This document shows positions 46,996-55,862 of a DNA stretch of 64,000 nt, piece after piece (the stretch's first letter is position 1; every line of letters begins with the position of its first letter). The notes under the pieces are model-generated. The model ran no database searches and was not told the DNA's origin. It saw only the letters and a program-made list of their open reading frames with translations. The translations under genes and the position numbers were made by a program. Source of the stretch: Kandleria vitulina DSM 20405 (GTDB taxonomy: Bacteria; Bacillota_I; Bacilli_A; Erysipelotrichales; Coprobacillaceae); the NCBI RefSeq assembly GCF_000702065.1, contig NZ_JNKN01000007.1:1-64000 (forward strand). The letters are read 5' to 3'.

Positions 46996-47925
46996 TTAAC
47001 AACCACATTCCTGCGCATTTTTCAGTGCTTTTATAAGTTCAGGAAGCTCATCAAACGATGAGAGCTTAGCCCCGCTTGCCAACGCATGACCGCCCCCGTT
47101 AAACTGTGCTGCCACCTCATTGATGGCAGTCTTTCTAGAACGAATGCTGACGCGGATATTATTGTCTTTTATATTTTCAGTAATAGCCATCCAGATATCA
47201 AACTCTTTGATATTAGAGAGCGTATTAACATAATTAGAACCTTCTTCTCTTGTAATTTCTAATTCTTTTAGATCTTCATCTTTAAGAACATAATAGGCAA
47301 TACGTCCCTCTTTTACATAATGATTCAAGATAAATCTTGTCACATTAAGATCCTTTTCTTCACGAAGATACATATCCTGATAAATAGCTTCAATATCAAT
47401 ACCGCTTTCTAGCAGATAGCTAGCTGCTTCAAAAGTCTTAACACCGGTATTTCTATAAAGGAATCGGTTAGAATCACCGATGATACCAATATATAAAGCA
47501 CGTGAAGCTTCCTTATTAAGCATAAAGCCTCCTTCTTTAAAAAGAAGAGAGACAATCTGTGCACATGAGGATGCGGATACATCTTCAATATTAATGTCTC
47601 CATATGAATCTACTACAATATGATGATCAATCTTAATGACATATTCACATAAAGAAAGATCTCCATCAATACGTTCCTTGTTGGCAGTATCTAATACAAT
47701 ACCAAGACTCTTTTCATCTCTTATTTCTTCTCTTTCTTCATTGATGAACATTGGTGCAAGCGCACTTGTAAATTCGCCCATCAAGACGACATGCTTGCTT
47801 GGAAAATGTTCCTTAATAAAATGATAGAAACCGAGCTGGCTTCCAAATGCATCCATATCTGGATTGACATGTCTATAAAGAAGGATCTGAGAGTAATCCT
47901 GTATTTTTTTAATTATTTTATCCAT
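46996..47925 (-). CDS. DHH-family phosphoesterase (NrnA-like)
   Basis: Manganese-dependent phosphoesterase likely to degrade nanoRNA and possibly pAp. Motifs: YRHVNPDMDAFGSQ, VLDTAN, KIDHH, GIIGDSNRF, and the DHHA1 segment GGGHALASGAKL. 309 aa with a Cys-Gly-Cys end. GGAGG precedes the ATG. It stands alone after ackA and upstream of the two-component system. Confidence 0.88.
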   Translation of the reverse strand: MDKIIKKIQDYSQILLYRHVNPDMDAFGSQLGFYHFIKEHFPSKHVVLMGEFTSALAPMFINEEREEIRDEKSLGIVLDTANKERIDGDLSLCEYVIKIDHHIVVDSYGDINIEDVSASSCAQIVSLLFKEGGFMLNKEASRALYIGIIGDSNRFLYRNTGVKTFEAASYLLESGIDIEAIYQDMYLREEKDLNVTRFILNHYVKEGRIAYYVLKDEDLKELEITREEGSNYVNTLSNIKEFDIWMAITENIKDNNIRVSIRSRKTAINEVAAQFNGGGHALASGAKLSSFDELPELIKALKNAQECGC

Positions 47926-47970
47926 AAACTAACCTCCACTAGCATATTATCATACCTACAATAAAAAAAC

Positions 47971-48002
47971 AAAAAGAGCTAACGCTTGCGCGTTAAGCTC
48001 TT
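47971..48002 (-). terminator. ackA terminator
   Basis: A stem of about 11-12 bp (AGAGCTAACGC with GCGTTAAGCTCT, one bulge) overlaps the ackA stop; T5 then further T follow on the minus strand. Confidence 0.88.
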
Positions 48003-49218
48003 ATAGATTCAATAATCTAACTGTATCTCTGGCAATCATCACTTCTTCGTTTGTAGGAATTACATAGACATCTATTTGAGAATACTGATTTGAAATCAAT
48101 CTGTTGCCACTCTTTCTTTCTGCATTGGCTTTTTCATCTAGGAATACCCCTAATGCTCTTGAGCAGTTATCGATGATCAGACGTCTTAAATAAGCCGCAT
48201 TTTCACCTACACCAGCAGTAAATGCGATCGCATCAAGGCCGCCCATTTCTACAAAGTATTCACCAATATACTTAGAAACAATACGAGCATAAAGCAGTGA
48301 AGTAAACAATGCACGTTCAGATTGTTCCTTAGTAGCCTTACCATCTTTGTTGAACAATGCATTTTCAATATCACGGGAATCTGAAGAAATTCCAGATACG
48401 CCCTTCATACCTGATTCATTATTATAGATATGCAAGATTTCACTTGGTGTTTTATTAAGCTTCTTGCATAAATATGGCATGATTGATGGATCAACATCAC
48501 CACATCTTGCACCCATCATTACACCAGCCAGTGGTGTGAATCCCATGGATGTATCAATGCAGATACCATCCTGGACTGCAGAAAGCGATGCACCATTTCC
48601 TAAATGGCAGACAATCACACGTGAATGACGTGGATTACCCATTAATTCATTGACCTGTTCTGAAACATAACGGTGACTTGTTCCATGAGCACCATATTTT
48701 CTTACTTTATACTTTGTATAGAATTCATAAGGTAGTGGATAAAGGAAACGTTCCTCATCCATTGTCTGGTGGAATGATGTATCAAAGACAAAAACATGTC
48801 CCACATTTGGCAATGCTTCCCTAAAAGCACGATAACCAACGAGATGTGCAGGATTATGGAGAGGTGCTAATTCTGATAATTCTTCTACTTTTGCAACGAC
48901 ATCTTCGTCTACAACAGCGCTATCCTTGAAGTAAGGACCACCCTGTACTACACGATGTCCAACAGCTTCAATATCAGTAAGCTTTTCTACAATTTTTTCT
49001 TCTACAAGTGCCTTCAATAACATTTCAACAGCCACGCTGTGATCTGGGATAGGCTTTTCTACAACTTTCTTTTCGCCATTATACTTGATAGAAAAAATTC
49101 CTTGTTCCAATCCAATTCTTTCCAATACACCTGAACAGATAACAGTCTCTTCAGGCATTTCAAATAACTGAAATTTTAATGATGAACTACCGGCATTAAC
49201 AGCCATAACTTTTGACAT
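48001..49218 (-). CDS. ackA: Acetate kinase
   Basis: Makes ATP from acetyl phosphate in fermentation. Motifs: MAVNAGSSSLKFQLF, HRVVQGGPYF, VFDTSFHQTM, VCHLGNGASLSAV, DTSMGFTPLAGVMMGARCGD and FTAGVGENAA. About 405 aa. The ATG at 49218 follows GGGGGG by 6 bases; the extra N-terminal codons to 49242 are rejected. A phosphotransacetylase gene is not in the window. Confidence 0.97.
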   Translation of the reverse strand: MSKVMAVNAGSSSLKFQLFEMPEETVICSGVLERIGLEQGIFSIKYNGEKKVVEKPIPDHSVAVEMLLKALVEEKIVEKLTDIEAVGHRVVQGGPYFKDSAVVDEDVVAKVEELSELAPLHNPAHLVGYRAFREALPNVGHVFVFDTSFHQTMDEERFLYPLPYEFYTKYKVRKYGAHGTSHRYVSEQVNELMGNPRHSRVIVCHLGNGASLSAVQDGICIDTSMGFTPLAGVMMGARCGDVDPSIMPYLCKKLNKTPSEILHIYNNESGMKGVSGISSDSRDIENALFNKDGKATKEQSERALFTSLLYARIVSKYIGEYFVEMGGLDAIAFTAGVGENAAYLRRLIIDNCSRALGVFLDEKANAERKSGNRLISNQYSQIDVYVIPTNEEVMIARDTVRLLNL

Positions 49219-49241
49219 ATTAAACCCCCCTGTCTGTATCA

Positions 49242-49270
49242 ATTATATATGGGTTTGAAAAATTTCACAA
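49242..49270 (-). promoter_or_regulatory. ackA promoter
   Basis: On the minus strand TTGTGA (49270-49265), a 17-base spacer and a perfect TATAAT (49247-49242). Just upstream lies GCTAA-N4-TTAGC (49271-49284), a small palindrome that could be an operator. Confidence 0.6.
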
Positions 49271-49352
49271 GCTAAATTGTTAGCACTTACATGGCGTATG
49301 TTAAAAAATGTACAAATAATCATGATGTTTTTAAATAAAAATATTCACAAGC

Positions 49353-49379
49353 AAAAAAGAGAAGAGTTACCTCTTCTCT
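49353..49379 (-). terminator. Terminator of the lipoprotein gene
   Basis: AGAGAAGAG (49358-49366) pairs with CTCTTCTCT (49371-49379), followed by T5-6 on the minus strand; overlaps the end of the gene. Confidence 0.88.
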
Positions 49380-49744
49380 GTAAATTTCACATCAGTTTCT
49401 TGTGAAAATTCCTTTTTATCAACTTTCACATAGAGCCTTGTCTCTTCACTATTTCTTAAAACCATGCGATTATCATCTATCGATTCAATCTCAAAGCTTT
49501 CCTCTTTACCTGTATCATAATTCAATTTCAATTGTGTACCCGTACGTTCATAAGAGCCACTGACGCCCTTCTTTTGTCTTTCATCAATTGTGACAGTCGT
49601 CATAGTACGAGATGTTCCAAACATCACATACTGACTTTCAGTTGTACTTATTCGTCGATACCAATATCCTCTTAAATACGAAGACGTGTTATCAATGCAT
49701 CCTGTTAACAGGAGTAAAAGTAAGAGCAAGACTTTCAATTTCAT
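49367..49744 (-). CDS. Small predicted lipoprotein of unknown function
   Basis: 125 aa starting MKLKVLLLLLLLLTGC: a lipoprotein signal peptide with lipobox LLTGC, so Cys16 should be lipidated. The mature part is a short beta-rich domain (MTTVTIDERQKKGVSGSYER, TQLKLNYDTGKEESFEIESI), similar in layout to small extracellular beta-sheet domains, but I recognise no family. GGTGAT lies 5 bases before the ATG at 49744. Stands alone between ackA and the ABC transporter. Confidence 0.7.
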   Translation of the reverse strand: MKLKVLLLLLLLLTGCIDNTSSYLRGYWYRRISTTESQYVMFGTSRTMTTVTIDERQKKGVSGSYERTGTQLKLNYDTGKEESFEIESIDDNRMVLRNSEETRLYVKVDKKEFSQETDVKFTEKR

Positions 49745-49780
49745 ATTAATCACCAATAAAATTGTATCATAACTGATTGA

Positions 49781-50539
49781 TTATGCAAGTTCATGATGCT
49801 TACCAAGGAACGCTCTTGTGCGTTCATTTTCTGAAGCAAACATCTGATCAGGTGTTGTTTCTTCTACAATGACCCCCTGATCCATAAAGATCATACGTGT
49901 AGAAACATCATGAGCAAAGCTCATTTCATGAGTAACGATGACCATTGTCATCTTCTCATCAGCAAGTTCCTTGATAACCTTCAAGATTTCCTGTGTCAAC
50001 TCTGGATCTAATGCACTTGTAGGTTCATCAAAGAATAAGATACGTGGCTTCATTGCCAATGCTCTCGCAATAGAAACACGCTGTTTTTGACCACCTGACA
50101 ATTCAGAAGGATAAGCTTTCTCTTTATCTTCAAGTCCCATCTTCTTTAAAAGTGCTCTTGCTTCCTTGTAGACTTCTTCCTTGTCTCTCTTCTGAATACG
50201 AATTGGGGCATCTACAATGTTTTTCATCACATTAAAGTGTGGAAACAAGTTATAGTTCTGAAAAACCAATCCAAAGCAATGCATTGCTTCTTTTTGTAGC
50301 TGTTTCTTATAGATGGCATGTCCACCAACAGACTCTACGACCTGTTTATCAAGATAAGATAATTCTCCATCATCCATTGTTTCTAAGAAGGTAGCAATTC
50401 TTAACAATGTCGACTTTCCGCTTCCAGAAGGTCCAATGATTGAGACAACATCCCCTTCTTCTACAGAGAAACTGATATCCTTTAAGACATCATTGTCGCC
50501 AAAGTGTTTCTTAATATGTTTCATATCCAAGATTTTCAT
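49781..50539 (-). CDS. Polar amino acid ABC transporter ATP-binding protein
   Basis: GlnQ-type ATPase. Walker [11 protein letters not shown], signature [10 protein letters not shown], Walker [14 protein letters not shown], and [12 protein letters not shown] with the switch His. 252 aa. GGGGGA precedes the ATG. It lies 11 bases after the fused binding-protein/permease gene, so the two genes make a complete importer. Confidence 0.94.
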   Translation of the reverse strand: MKILDMKHIKKHFGDNDVLKDISFSVEEGDVVSIIGPSGSGKSTLLRIATFLETMDDGELSYLDKQVVESVGGHAIYKKQLQKEAMHCFGLVFQNYNLFPHFNVMKNIVDAPIRIQKRDKEEVYKEARALLKKMGLEDKEKAYPSELSGGQKQRVSIARALAMKPRILFFDEPTSALDPELTQEILKVIKELADEKMTMVIVTHEMSFAHDVSTRMIFMDQGVIVEETTPDQMFASENERTRAFLGKHHELA

Positions 50540-50550
50540 ACAGTTTCCCC

Positions 50551-51972
50551 CTAATCATAATAGTCCATTAACTTTTCACAGTGTTCCATAAGAACTGCGA
50601 CAATAAAGTTAAATACATAATAGAAAATAGCTGCAGCAACAAATGGCATCATGCTCTTCTGATTAGCAGCAATAACCTTAGCCTGTGAGAACATTTCTAC
50701 ATAGGCGATTGCAAATGCTAAAGAAGTGTCTTTAACTAGCGTAATGACTTCATTTGTGATGGATGGAAGAATTCTCTTAATGACCTGAGGCAAAATAATA
50801 ACAAAGAATGTCTGGAAACTGCTGTATCCAAGCAGCTGTGCTGCTTCATATTGACCTTTTTCCATTGAGGCAATACCACTTCTAAAAATCTCTCCAAAGT
50901 ATGCAGCATAATTAATGACAAAGGCAAAAATAACCGCAAATCCTCGCGCTGGTGATGGCATATTAAACAGGTAGAATGGTCCAAAGTATACAACAAACAT
51001 CTGTAGCATCAGCGGTGTACCACGCATGATGGAAATATAGAACTTAGTGATATTTTGAATCACCTTATTCTTAGACATTCTTGCCAATGCAACAAATAAT
51101 CCTAGCGGCAATGAGAAAAGCAAGGTAAAGAAGAAGATCTTTAATGACTTCATCATCCCATCAAGAAGCTGATACATGATCTGTGGCAATGTCATTTTCT
51201 TTGTTGTGACATCAGAACCAAACCACTTATCAGATATCTTATTGAAAGTACCATCCTTCTTCATGGCATCCACAGTCTTTTGAATTTCATCTCTTAATTT
51301 CGTATTGCCTTTCTTAAAGCCAATACCGTACTGTTCTTTTGAGATGTTCTCATTAACAATTGTTAATGTATCCTTCTCCTTGATCATATATCTTGCGACA
51401 TAATAATCCATTGCAACAGCATCAACACTTCCCTGTTCTAACTCCAATAACGCTGTCTGATAAGAACCAATCTTGATCATGGACTTAAAGCTCTTAGCTA
51501 ATTCACGATGCTCTTCAGATTCCAAGGCTGCTTCTGCACTTGAATCCTTCTGTACTTCTACAATCTTGTTCTTAAGATCATCATGTGATTTAATCTTATC
51601 GCTTTTCCTTACTACAAAGACCTGTGAGTTATTAAGATAAGGTTTCGTCCACGTGTACTTATCTTCTCGTCCGTTGATCGTAAAGGCATTCCAGATACAA
51701 TCAATATGGCCACTATCAAGTTCCATATCCTTAGAATCCCAATCGATTGGCTGAAGCTTAAGCTTATAGCCTAAACGCTTTGCGGCTTCTCTTGCTAAAT
51801 CGATATCGAAGCCTACAAAGTTCTTATCGTTATCCACAAAACCGAATGGAGGACACTCCTGATCAAAACCGACAGTGAGCACTTTTTCTTTTGCGTGCGC
51901 ATCAACACTAAACATTGATAAGCATGTAAAAGAAAGCATAATCATAACAAACAGTTTTAATACTTTTTTCAT
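50551..51972 (-). CDS. Amino acid ABC transporter substrate-binding protein fused to permease
   Basis: One 473-residue chain with a signal sequence (about 1-28), a type 3 substrate-binding domain (about 34-255; [46 protein letters not shown]) and a His/Glu/Gln-type permease domain (about 268-465; [41 protein letters not shown]). The substrate is probably a polar amino acid such as glutamine; the SBP contacts are not specific enough to decide. Binding-protein and permease fusions of this kind are known in Lactobacillales and relatives. GGGGG lies 7 bases before the ATG. Confidence 0.92.
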   Translation of the reverse strand: MKKVLKLFVMIMLSFTCLSMFSVDAHAKEKVLTVGFDQECPPFGFVDNDKNFVGFDIDLAREAAKRLGYKLKLQPIDWDSKDMELDSGHIDCIWNAFTINGREDKYTWTKPYLNNSQVFVVRKSDKIKSHDDLKNKIVEVQKDSSAEAALESEEHRELAKSFKSMIKIGSYQTALLELEQGSVDAVAMDYYVARYMIKEKDTLTIVNENISKEQYGIGFKKGNTKLRDEIQKTVDAMKKDGTFNKISDKWFGSDVTTKKMTLPQIMYQLLDGMMKSLKIFFFTLLFSLPLGLFVALARMSKNKVIQNITKFYISIMRGTPLMLQMFVVYFGPFYLFNMPSPARGFAVIFAFVINYAAYFGEIFRSGIASMEKGQYEAAQLLGYSSFQTFFVIILPQVIKRILPSITNEVITLVKDTSLAFAIAYVEMFSQAKVIAANQKSMMPFVAAAIFYYVFNFIVAVLMEHCEKLMDYYD

Positions 51973-52039
51973 ATTAACCCCCTTAACTATAGGAGAAGAA
52001 TATCACAAACCCCTTTTAAAGTAAATGTTTCCAGAGAAA

Positions 52040-52072
52040 CAAAAAACACTCCAGCGGAGTGCTTTTTGTTTC
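52040..52072. terminator. Bidirectional-type terminator upstream of the ABC operon
   Basis: CACTCC (52047-52052) pairs with GGAGTG (52056-52061), extended by A/T pairs on both sides, giving T-runs in either direction. On the minus strand it ends the lysozyme-like gene about 130 bases after its stop. Confidence 0.75.
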
Positions 52073-52193
52073 ACATCATTTTGGGAAATTTAATTGTAAC
52101 AATCGGTCCATTATATGATTTTGTTTTTGGGAAGGGTATATAACAAACCTCTTAGCTACAAGATTATTATAATAGGCTTTCCTTAAATTAAAC

Positions 52194-52991
52194 TTAAACT
52201 TTTTTAGCATAATCTAATGAAACGTATCTTGATTTTTTCTTATAAGTGATTTTTCCCCACTTCTTTGATTTCACTGATTTTACTGTGACATTAGCGCCTT
52301 TTTTTAGTACACCTACAGATTTAGAACTTGTAGTCGCACCTGTTCTAACCTTTAATTTAGATGTTGTCTTATAACGTCCTGTTGTATATGTCTTAAGCCT
52401 TGAAACAGTTGTAGTGACTGTTTTCTTAACAGTAGACGTTTTTTTTGCAGATGATGATGAAGTTGTTGTTGTAAAGTTCATCGCAAATAATTCTTTGGCT
52501 TTATTTCCACGCTTAACTGGATTAGTTGTCTGATCCAATGGTCTTTCAAACTTTAAGCAGAACATATAGCCAACATTATAAGCTTCATCAGCTGTGTTTT
52601 TAGTATAAGGTACAATTGATTTTTTATGTGCGTTTTTTTCATTGCCTTTAAGTTCTGTAAATAGATAAGAAACCTGATTATAAATTGAAGCACGCTGTGC
52701 TTCTGTCTTATAAGTGTCCTGGAATACTTTTAATCTATCGCCCTGCCACTGGCATAGACCATAACTTATATTCTTGTACCAAGCATTTGGGTTATAGCTT
52801 GATTCATATTCAATGTTAGCTAAGATTCCACATGCCTGTGCTTTTGTTAGTCCACGCGCTACAAGCTGTGAATAGATTTCATTTCTGTTACGCTCTGTTG
52901 TTGTAATCGCAGATGCGCTTGTGTGAAATAAGCTAACGCTTAGCGCCAATAGAAGCGCAAAGGCTACAATCACTCTTGATATTTTTTTCAT
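52194..52991 (-). CDS. Secreted phage-tail-lysozyme-like protein with SH3 domain
   Basis: 265 aa. Signal peptide about 1-28 (cut near SAITT). Residues about 35-165 resemble the phage tail lysozyme domain: RNEIYSQLVARGLTKAQACG, NIEYESSYNPNAW, SYGLCQWQGDR. A Ser/Thr/Lys-rich linker follows and then a bacterial SH3 domain (about 205-262, SKLKVRTGATTSSKSVGVL) likely to bind the cell wall. The likely catalytic Glu is in the IEYES segment. A peptidoglycan hydrolase, host or prophage-derived, is the best guess; no other phage gene is nearby. GAGGGA precedes the ATG. Confidence 0.7.
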   Translation of the reverse strand: MKKISRVIVAFALLLALSVSLFHTSASAITTTERNRNEIYSQLVARGLTKAQACGILANIEYESSYNPNAWYKNISYGLCQWQGDRLKVFQDTYKTEAQRASIYNQVSYLFTELKGNEKNAHKKSIVPYTKNTADEAYNVGYMFCLKFERPLDQTTNPVKRGNKAKELFAMNFTTTTSSSSAKKTSTVKKTVTTTVSRLKTYTTGRYKTTSKLKVRTGATTSSKSVGVLKKGANVTVKSVKSKKWGKITYKKKSRYVSLDYAKKV

Positions 52992-53119
52992 TCAAATCCC
53001 TCATTTCAATTTATATGTTAAAACTACATTTTTATCATAAATTTTGGTTTATACATAGTCAATCGTTCATTTAGGATTTAAGCTACAACTTAAATTTTCT
53101 TAAGTTTTATTTATAGTTC

Positions 53120-53163
53120 ACCGAATTTTCGGTTTTAAAAAAGGATAACTTACTCGTTATCCT
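53120..53163 (-). terminator. Terminator of the HerA-like gene, with a second small palindrome
   Basis: AAGGATAAC (53141-53149) pairs with GTTATCCTT (53156-53164) over the stop codon; T6 follows on the minus strand. ACCGAA-N2-TTCGGT (53120-53133) lies beyond it and has no clear role. Confidence 0.85.
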
Positions 53164-54723
53164 TTACTTTTTAAAGAGTGTTCCAAGAATACTGCGGCCT
53201 AGCTGGGCGCCGAGGTTCCCGCCTAGGCGCTGGCCAAATTTTCCAAATTTGCCTCCAGCGGCCTTACCAGCCTCTCTGCCGAGTGTCCCTAAAAGCGTAC
53301 TGCCAACTGATTGTACGGCACGCTTTTTCGCACGATCTTCTTTTTCTTTTTCTTTTAATGCTTCTTTCTCTTTTTTCATAGCTTCTTTTTCTGCAGCCTG
53401 ATTAGCTTTTTCCTGCTCTTTTTTAGCTTGTTCTTCTAAGCCCATACGAGACAGGAATTCGTATGCGGAATCGGGATCATAGCTTTTCGCGTATTTACTA
53501 TAAAGAAGCGATGAATTGATGAGTTGTGTACGTTTTTCTTCACTAATGGCTCCAAAGCTACATCTTGGTGGTAGAATAGATACTTTCTGAGCCATTTCTG
53601 GGATTCCTTTTTCATCTAGGAATGAGACAAGGGCTTCTCCTGTTCCTAGATTCAAGATTGTATCATAAGAATTGAATGCAGGATTTTCTCTGAATGATTC
53701 AGCAGCAGCTTTCACTGATTTCTGATCAGCTGGCGTATAAGCTCTTAATCCATGCTGAATCTTATTGCCGAGCTGAGCAAGTACACCATCTGGAATATCA
53801 CGTGGATTTTGTGTACAGAAGTAGATGCCCACTCCTTTTGAACGGAAGAGTTTGACAACCTGTTCAATTTTTTCAAGCAGAGCCTTTGATGTCCCTTTAA
53901 ATAAAAGATGTGCTTCATCAAAGAAGAAGACCATCTTTGGCTTATCCATATCCCCTACTTCAGGAAGTGTTTCAAACAATTCTGATAAAAGCCAAAGCAG
54001 GAATGTAGAATAAAGCTTTCCATTATTGATAAGACTCTCACTATCAAGAATATGAATCATGCCCTTTCCACCTTCACCAAGTGTCAGGAAGTCCGCAATA
54101 GATAGTGCTGTTTCACCAAAGAACTGATCTCCGCCCTGTGTTTCTAATGCTACGATAGCTCTTGTAATAACACCGATTGTCGCACTTGAAATCTTGCCAT
54201 AATCCGCTTCAAAAGACTTGCTGTTATCATTGATATAGCTTAACAGGGCCTTAAGATCTTTTGTATCGACAAGCAAGAGATTGTGATCATCTGCAATCTT
54301 GAATGCTACAGAAAGCACATCACTTTGCAGTTCATTTAATTCCAGCACTCTCGCCAGCAACAATGCACCCATTTCAGAAATAGTTGTTCTTAATGGGATA
54401 CCAGTTTTACCAAAGAGATCCCATAAAGTAACAGGATAACCAGAAAAAGAGAAGCCTGCTTCATCAAGCTTAAAGCATGCGATACGCTTATCCATATCTT
54501 CGCTTTTGCTTCCTGGTTCACTAAGACCAGCAACATCACCTTTGACATCAGCCATGAAAACTGGTACGCCCATATCACTAAATGATTCTGCGAGCACTTT
54601 TAATGTAACAGTCTTACCTGTACCAGTTGCACCAGCAATCAGACCATGACGATTGGCCATCTTAGGTAAAAGATAAACGGGTGTATCTGCATTACCCACC
54701 CAGATTTTATGATCAATAAACAT
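53164..54723 (-). CDS. HerA-like ATPase (DUF853 family)
   Basis: 519 aa hexameric-type ATPase with Walker A GATGTGKTVTLKVL near residue 36, Walker B KMVFFFDEAHLLF near 270 and STFLLWLLSELFETLPEVG upstream of it. A long lysine/glutamate-rich coiled coil (about 425-470) and a glycine-rich C-terminus follow. DUF853 proteins are relatives of HerA/VirB4 with unclear role; no NurA or restriction partner is next to it, so a HerA-NurA end-resection or antiphage role has no support here. AGGAGG precedes the ATG by 7 bases. Confidence 0.88.
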   Translation of the reverse strand: MFIDHKIWVGNADTPVYLLPKMANRHGLIAGATGTGKTVTLKVLAESFSDMGVPVFMADVKGDVAGLSEPGSKSEDMDKRIACFKLDEAGFSFSGYPVTLWDLFGKTGIPLRTTISEMGALLLARVLELNELQSDVLSVAFKIADDHNLLLVDTKDLKALLSYINDNSKSFEADYGKISSATIGVITRAIVALETQGGDQFFGETALSIADFLTLGEGGKGMIHILDSESLINNGKLYSTFLLWLLSELFETLPEVGDMDKPKMVFFFDEAHLLFKGTSKALLEKIEQVVKLFRSKGVGIYFCTQNPRDIPDGVLAQLGNKIQHGLRAYTPADQKSVKAAAESFRENPAFNSYDTILNLGTGEALVSFLDEKGIPEMAQKVSILPPRCSFGAISEEKRTQLINSSLLYSKYAKSYDPDSAYEFLSRMGLEEQAKKEQEKANQAAEKEAMKKEKEALKEKEKEDRAKKRAVQSVGSTLLGTLGREAGKAAGGKFGKFGQRLGGNLGAQLGRSILGTLFKK

Positions 54724-54792
54724 ATAATATGTCCTCCTATATATCTACACCTATTCTATCATGTCATCACTTCATTTTAAAAAGAAATCAAA

Positions 54793-54813
54793 AAGACAGG
54801 AAAAACCTGTCTT
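54793..54813 (-). terminator. Terminator of the AEC transporter gene
   Basis: AAGACAGG (54793-54800) pairs with CCTGTCTT (54806-54813), overlapping the stop; TTTTG follows on the minus strand. Confidence 0.85.
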
Positions 54814-55756
54814 AGATCAATGCGAAATAGCGCAATATGAATATCCAGAATGTTAATGTGAAAGCACTAAGTAATGTTGTTAACACAACCGTGTTGCTTG
54901 AAAGTGTTCCTTCGTGGTTCATGTTCTTTGCCATAACATAAGAAGAAACAGTTGTAGCTGAACCTAACATAATACAGATGGCTAATAGCTGTTCATTTCT
55001 AAATCCCCACATAATTGCAAAAGGAAGGAACAGACATTCTAGTCCTATAAGCTTAATAAATGAAGCAATGATGCTGTTCTTTAGTTGACCTTTAACTTTA
55101 GTAGGATCAATGGTAGCACCCATTGCCATTAAACCTAATGGTGTAGATAAGTTACCAATATGCTTTAAGGTCTTCACCATAATGGTAGGCTGAGGTATTT
55201 TTAACAATGACCAGATAAAGCCAGCTGCTATACCAATGATGATAGGATTACGTGCAATTCCTTTTAATGAATCCTTAAATAAAGATTGCGTATGTTTTTC
55301 ATAAAGTGGATTAGTGGCAGATAGGACAACAACTGCCATAACATTGTAAAGCGGTACAGCACCCAATATCATCAGTGGTGCCATATGGGCATTGTTATAG
55401 ACGTTTTGGATATAGGCTATTCCAAGTAATGCAGCAGAGCTTCGATAGGAAGCCTGAATAAATTCTCCTCTTGCATGAAAGCTATCCAATCTTGTAGAAA
55501 TAACAACACATATCCCAATTGAGAGCAATGTAGCAAGAAAACAGAAGCAAATAAAAATAGGATTCCATGATGAATAAAAGTCAGTAGAAGAAAGCTGATT
55601 AAACAGCAACATCGGTAAAGGTAGACGGAAGACAAAGCGATTGAGCTTTGCGGCAAAATCATCATCGATCCAATTGATTTTATGAAGACAATACCCTAAT
55701 ACCATTAATAAAAAAACGGGCATTGTCGCATTTAAACTAAAAACAAGTTCAGACAT
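54812..55756 (-). CDS. AEC family transporter
   Basis: Ten-helix membrane protein of the auxin efflux carrier family, probably an organic-acid carrier (malate-type in characterised bacterial relatives). The fivefold helix pattern with broken helices, the N-terminal LMVLGYCLHKINWI and the PLGLMAMGATID motif support the call. 314 aa, normal. GGGGGG precedes the ATG. Divergent from the GH32 gene. Confidence 0.87.
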   Translation of the reverse strand: MSELVFSLNATMPVFLLMVLGYCLHKINWIDDDFAAKLNRFVFRLPLPMLLFNQLSSTDFYSSWNPIFICFCFLATLLSIGICVVISTRLDSFHARGEFIQASYRSSAALLGIAYIQNVYNNAHMAPLMILGAVPLYNVMAVVVLSATNPLYEKHTQSLFKDSLKGIARNPIIIGIAAGFIWSLLKIPQPTIMVKTLKHIGNLSTPLGLMAMGATIDPTKVKGQLKNSIIASFIKLIGLECLFLPFAIMWGFRNEQLLAICIMLGSATTVSSYVMAKNMNHEGTLSSNTVVLTTLLSAFTLTFWIFILRYFALI

Positions 55757-55812
55757 ATTATCCCCCCATTGTTTCCATTTTACACCTTTTTAATATTCTA
55801 TAAAGTAAAATA

Positions 55813-55841
55813 TTGCATTTAAAGGAAAGCTCTATCATAAT
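55813..55841 (+). promoter_or_regulatory. Putative promoter of the GH32 gene
   Basis: TTGCAT (55813-55818), a 17-base spacer and CATAAT (55836-55841). Confidence 0.45.
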
Positions 55842-55862
55842 AAATGAAAAGGAGTCTTGGTT

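Noticed and set aside
49280-49288. TTAGCACTT upstream of ackA as a third CIRCE
   Set aside because: Only one arm is present; no GAGTGCTAA-like arm follows at the right spacing.
50551-51972. SBP-permease fusion as a frameshift artefact joining two genes
   Set aside because: The frame is continuous with a plausible linker, there is no internal ribosome site at the domain border, and such fusions are known.
53164-54723. HerA-like ATPase as part of an antiphage or end-resection system
   Set aside because: No nurA, nuclease, Sir2 or restriction gene is adjacent; neighbours are a lysozyme-like protein and an AEC transporter.
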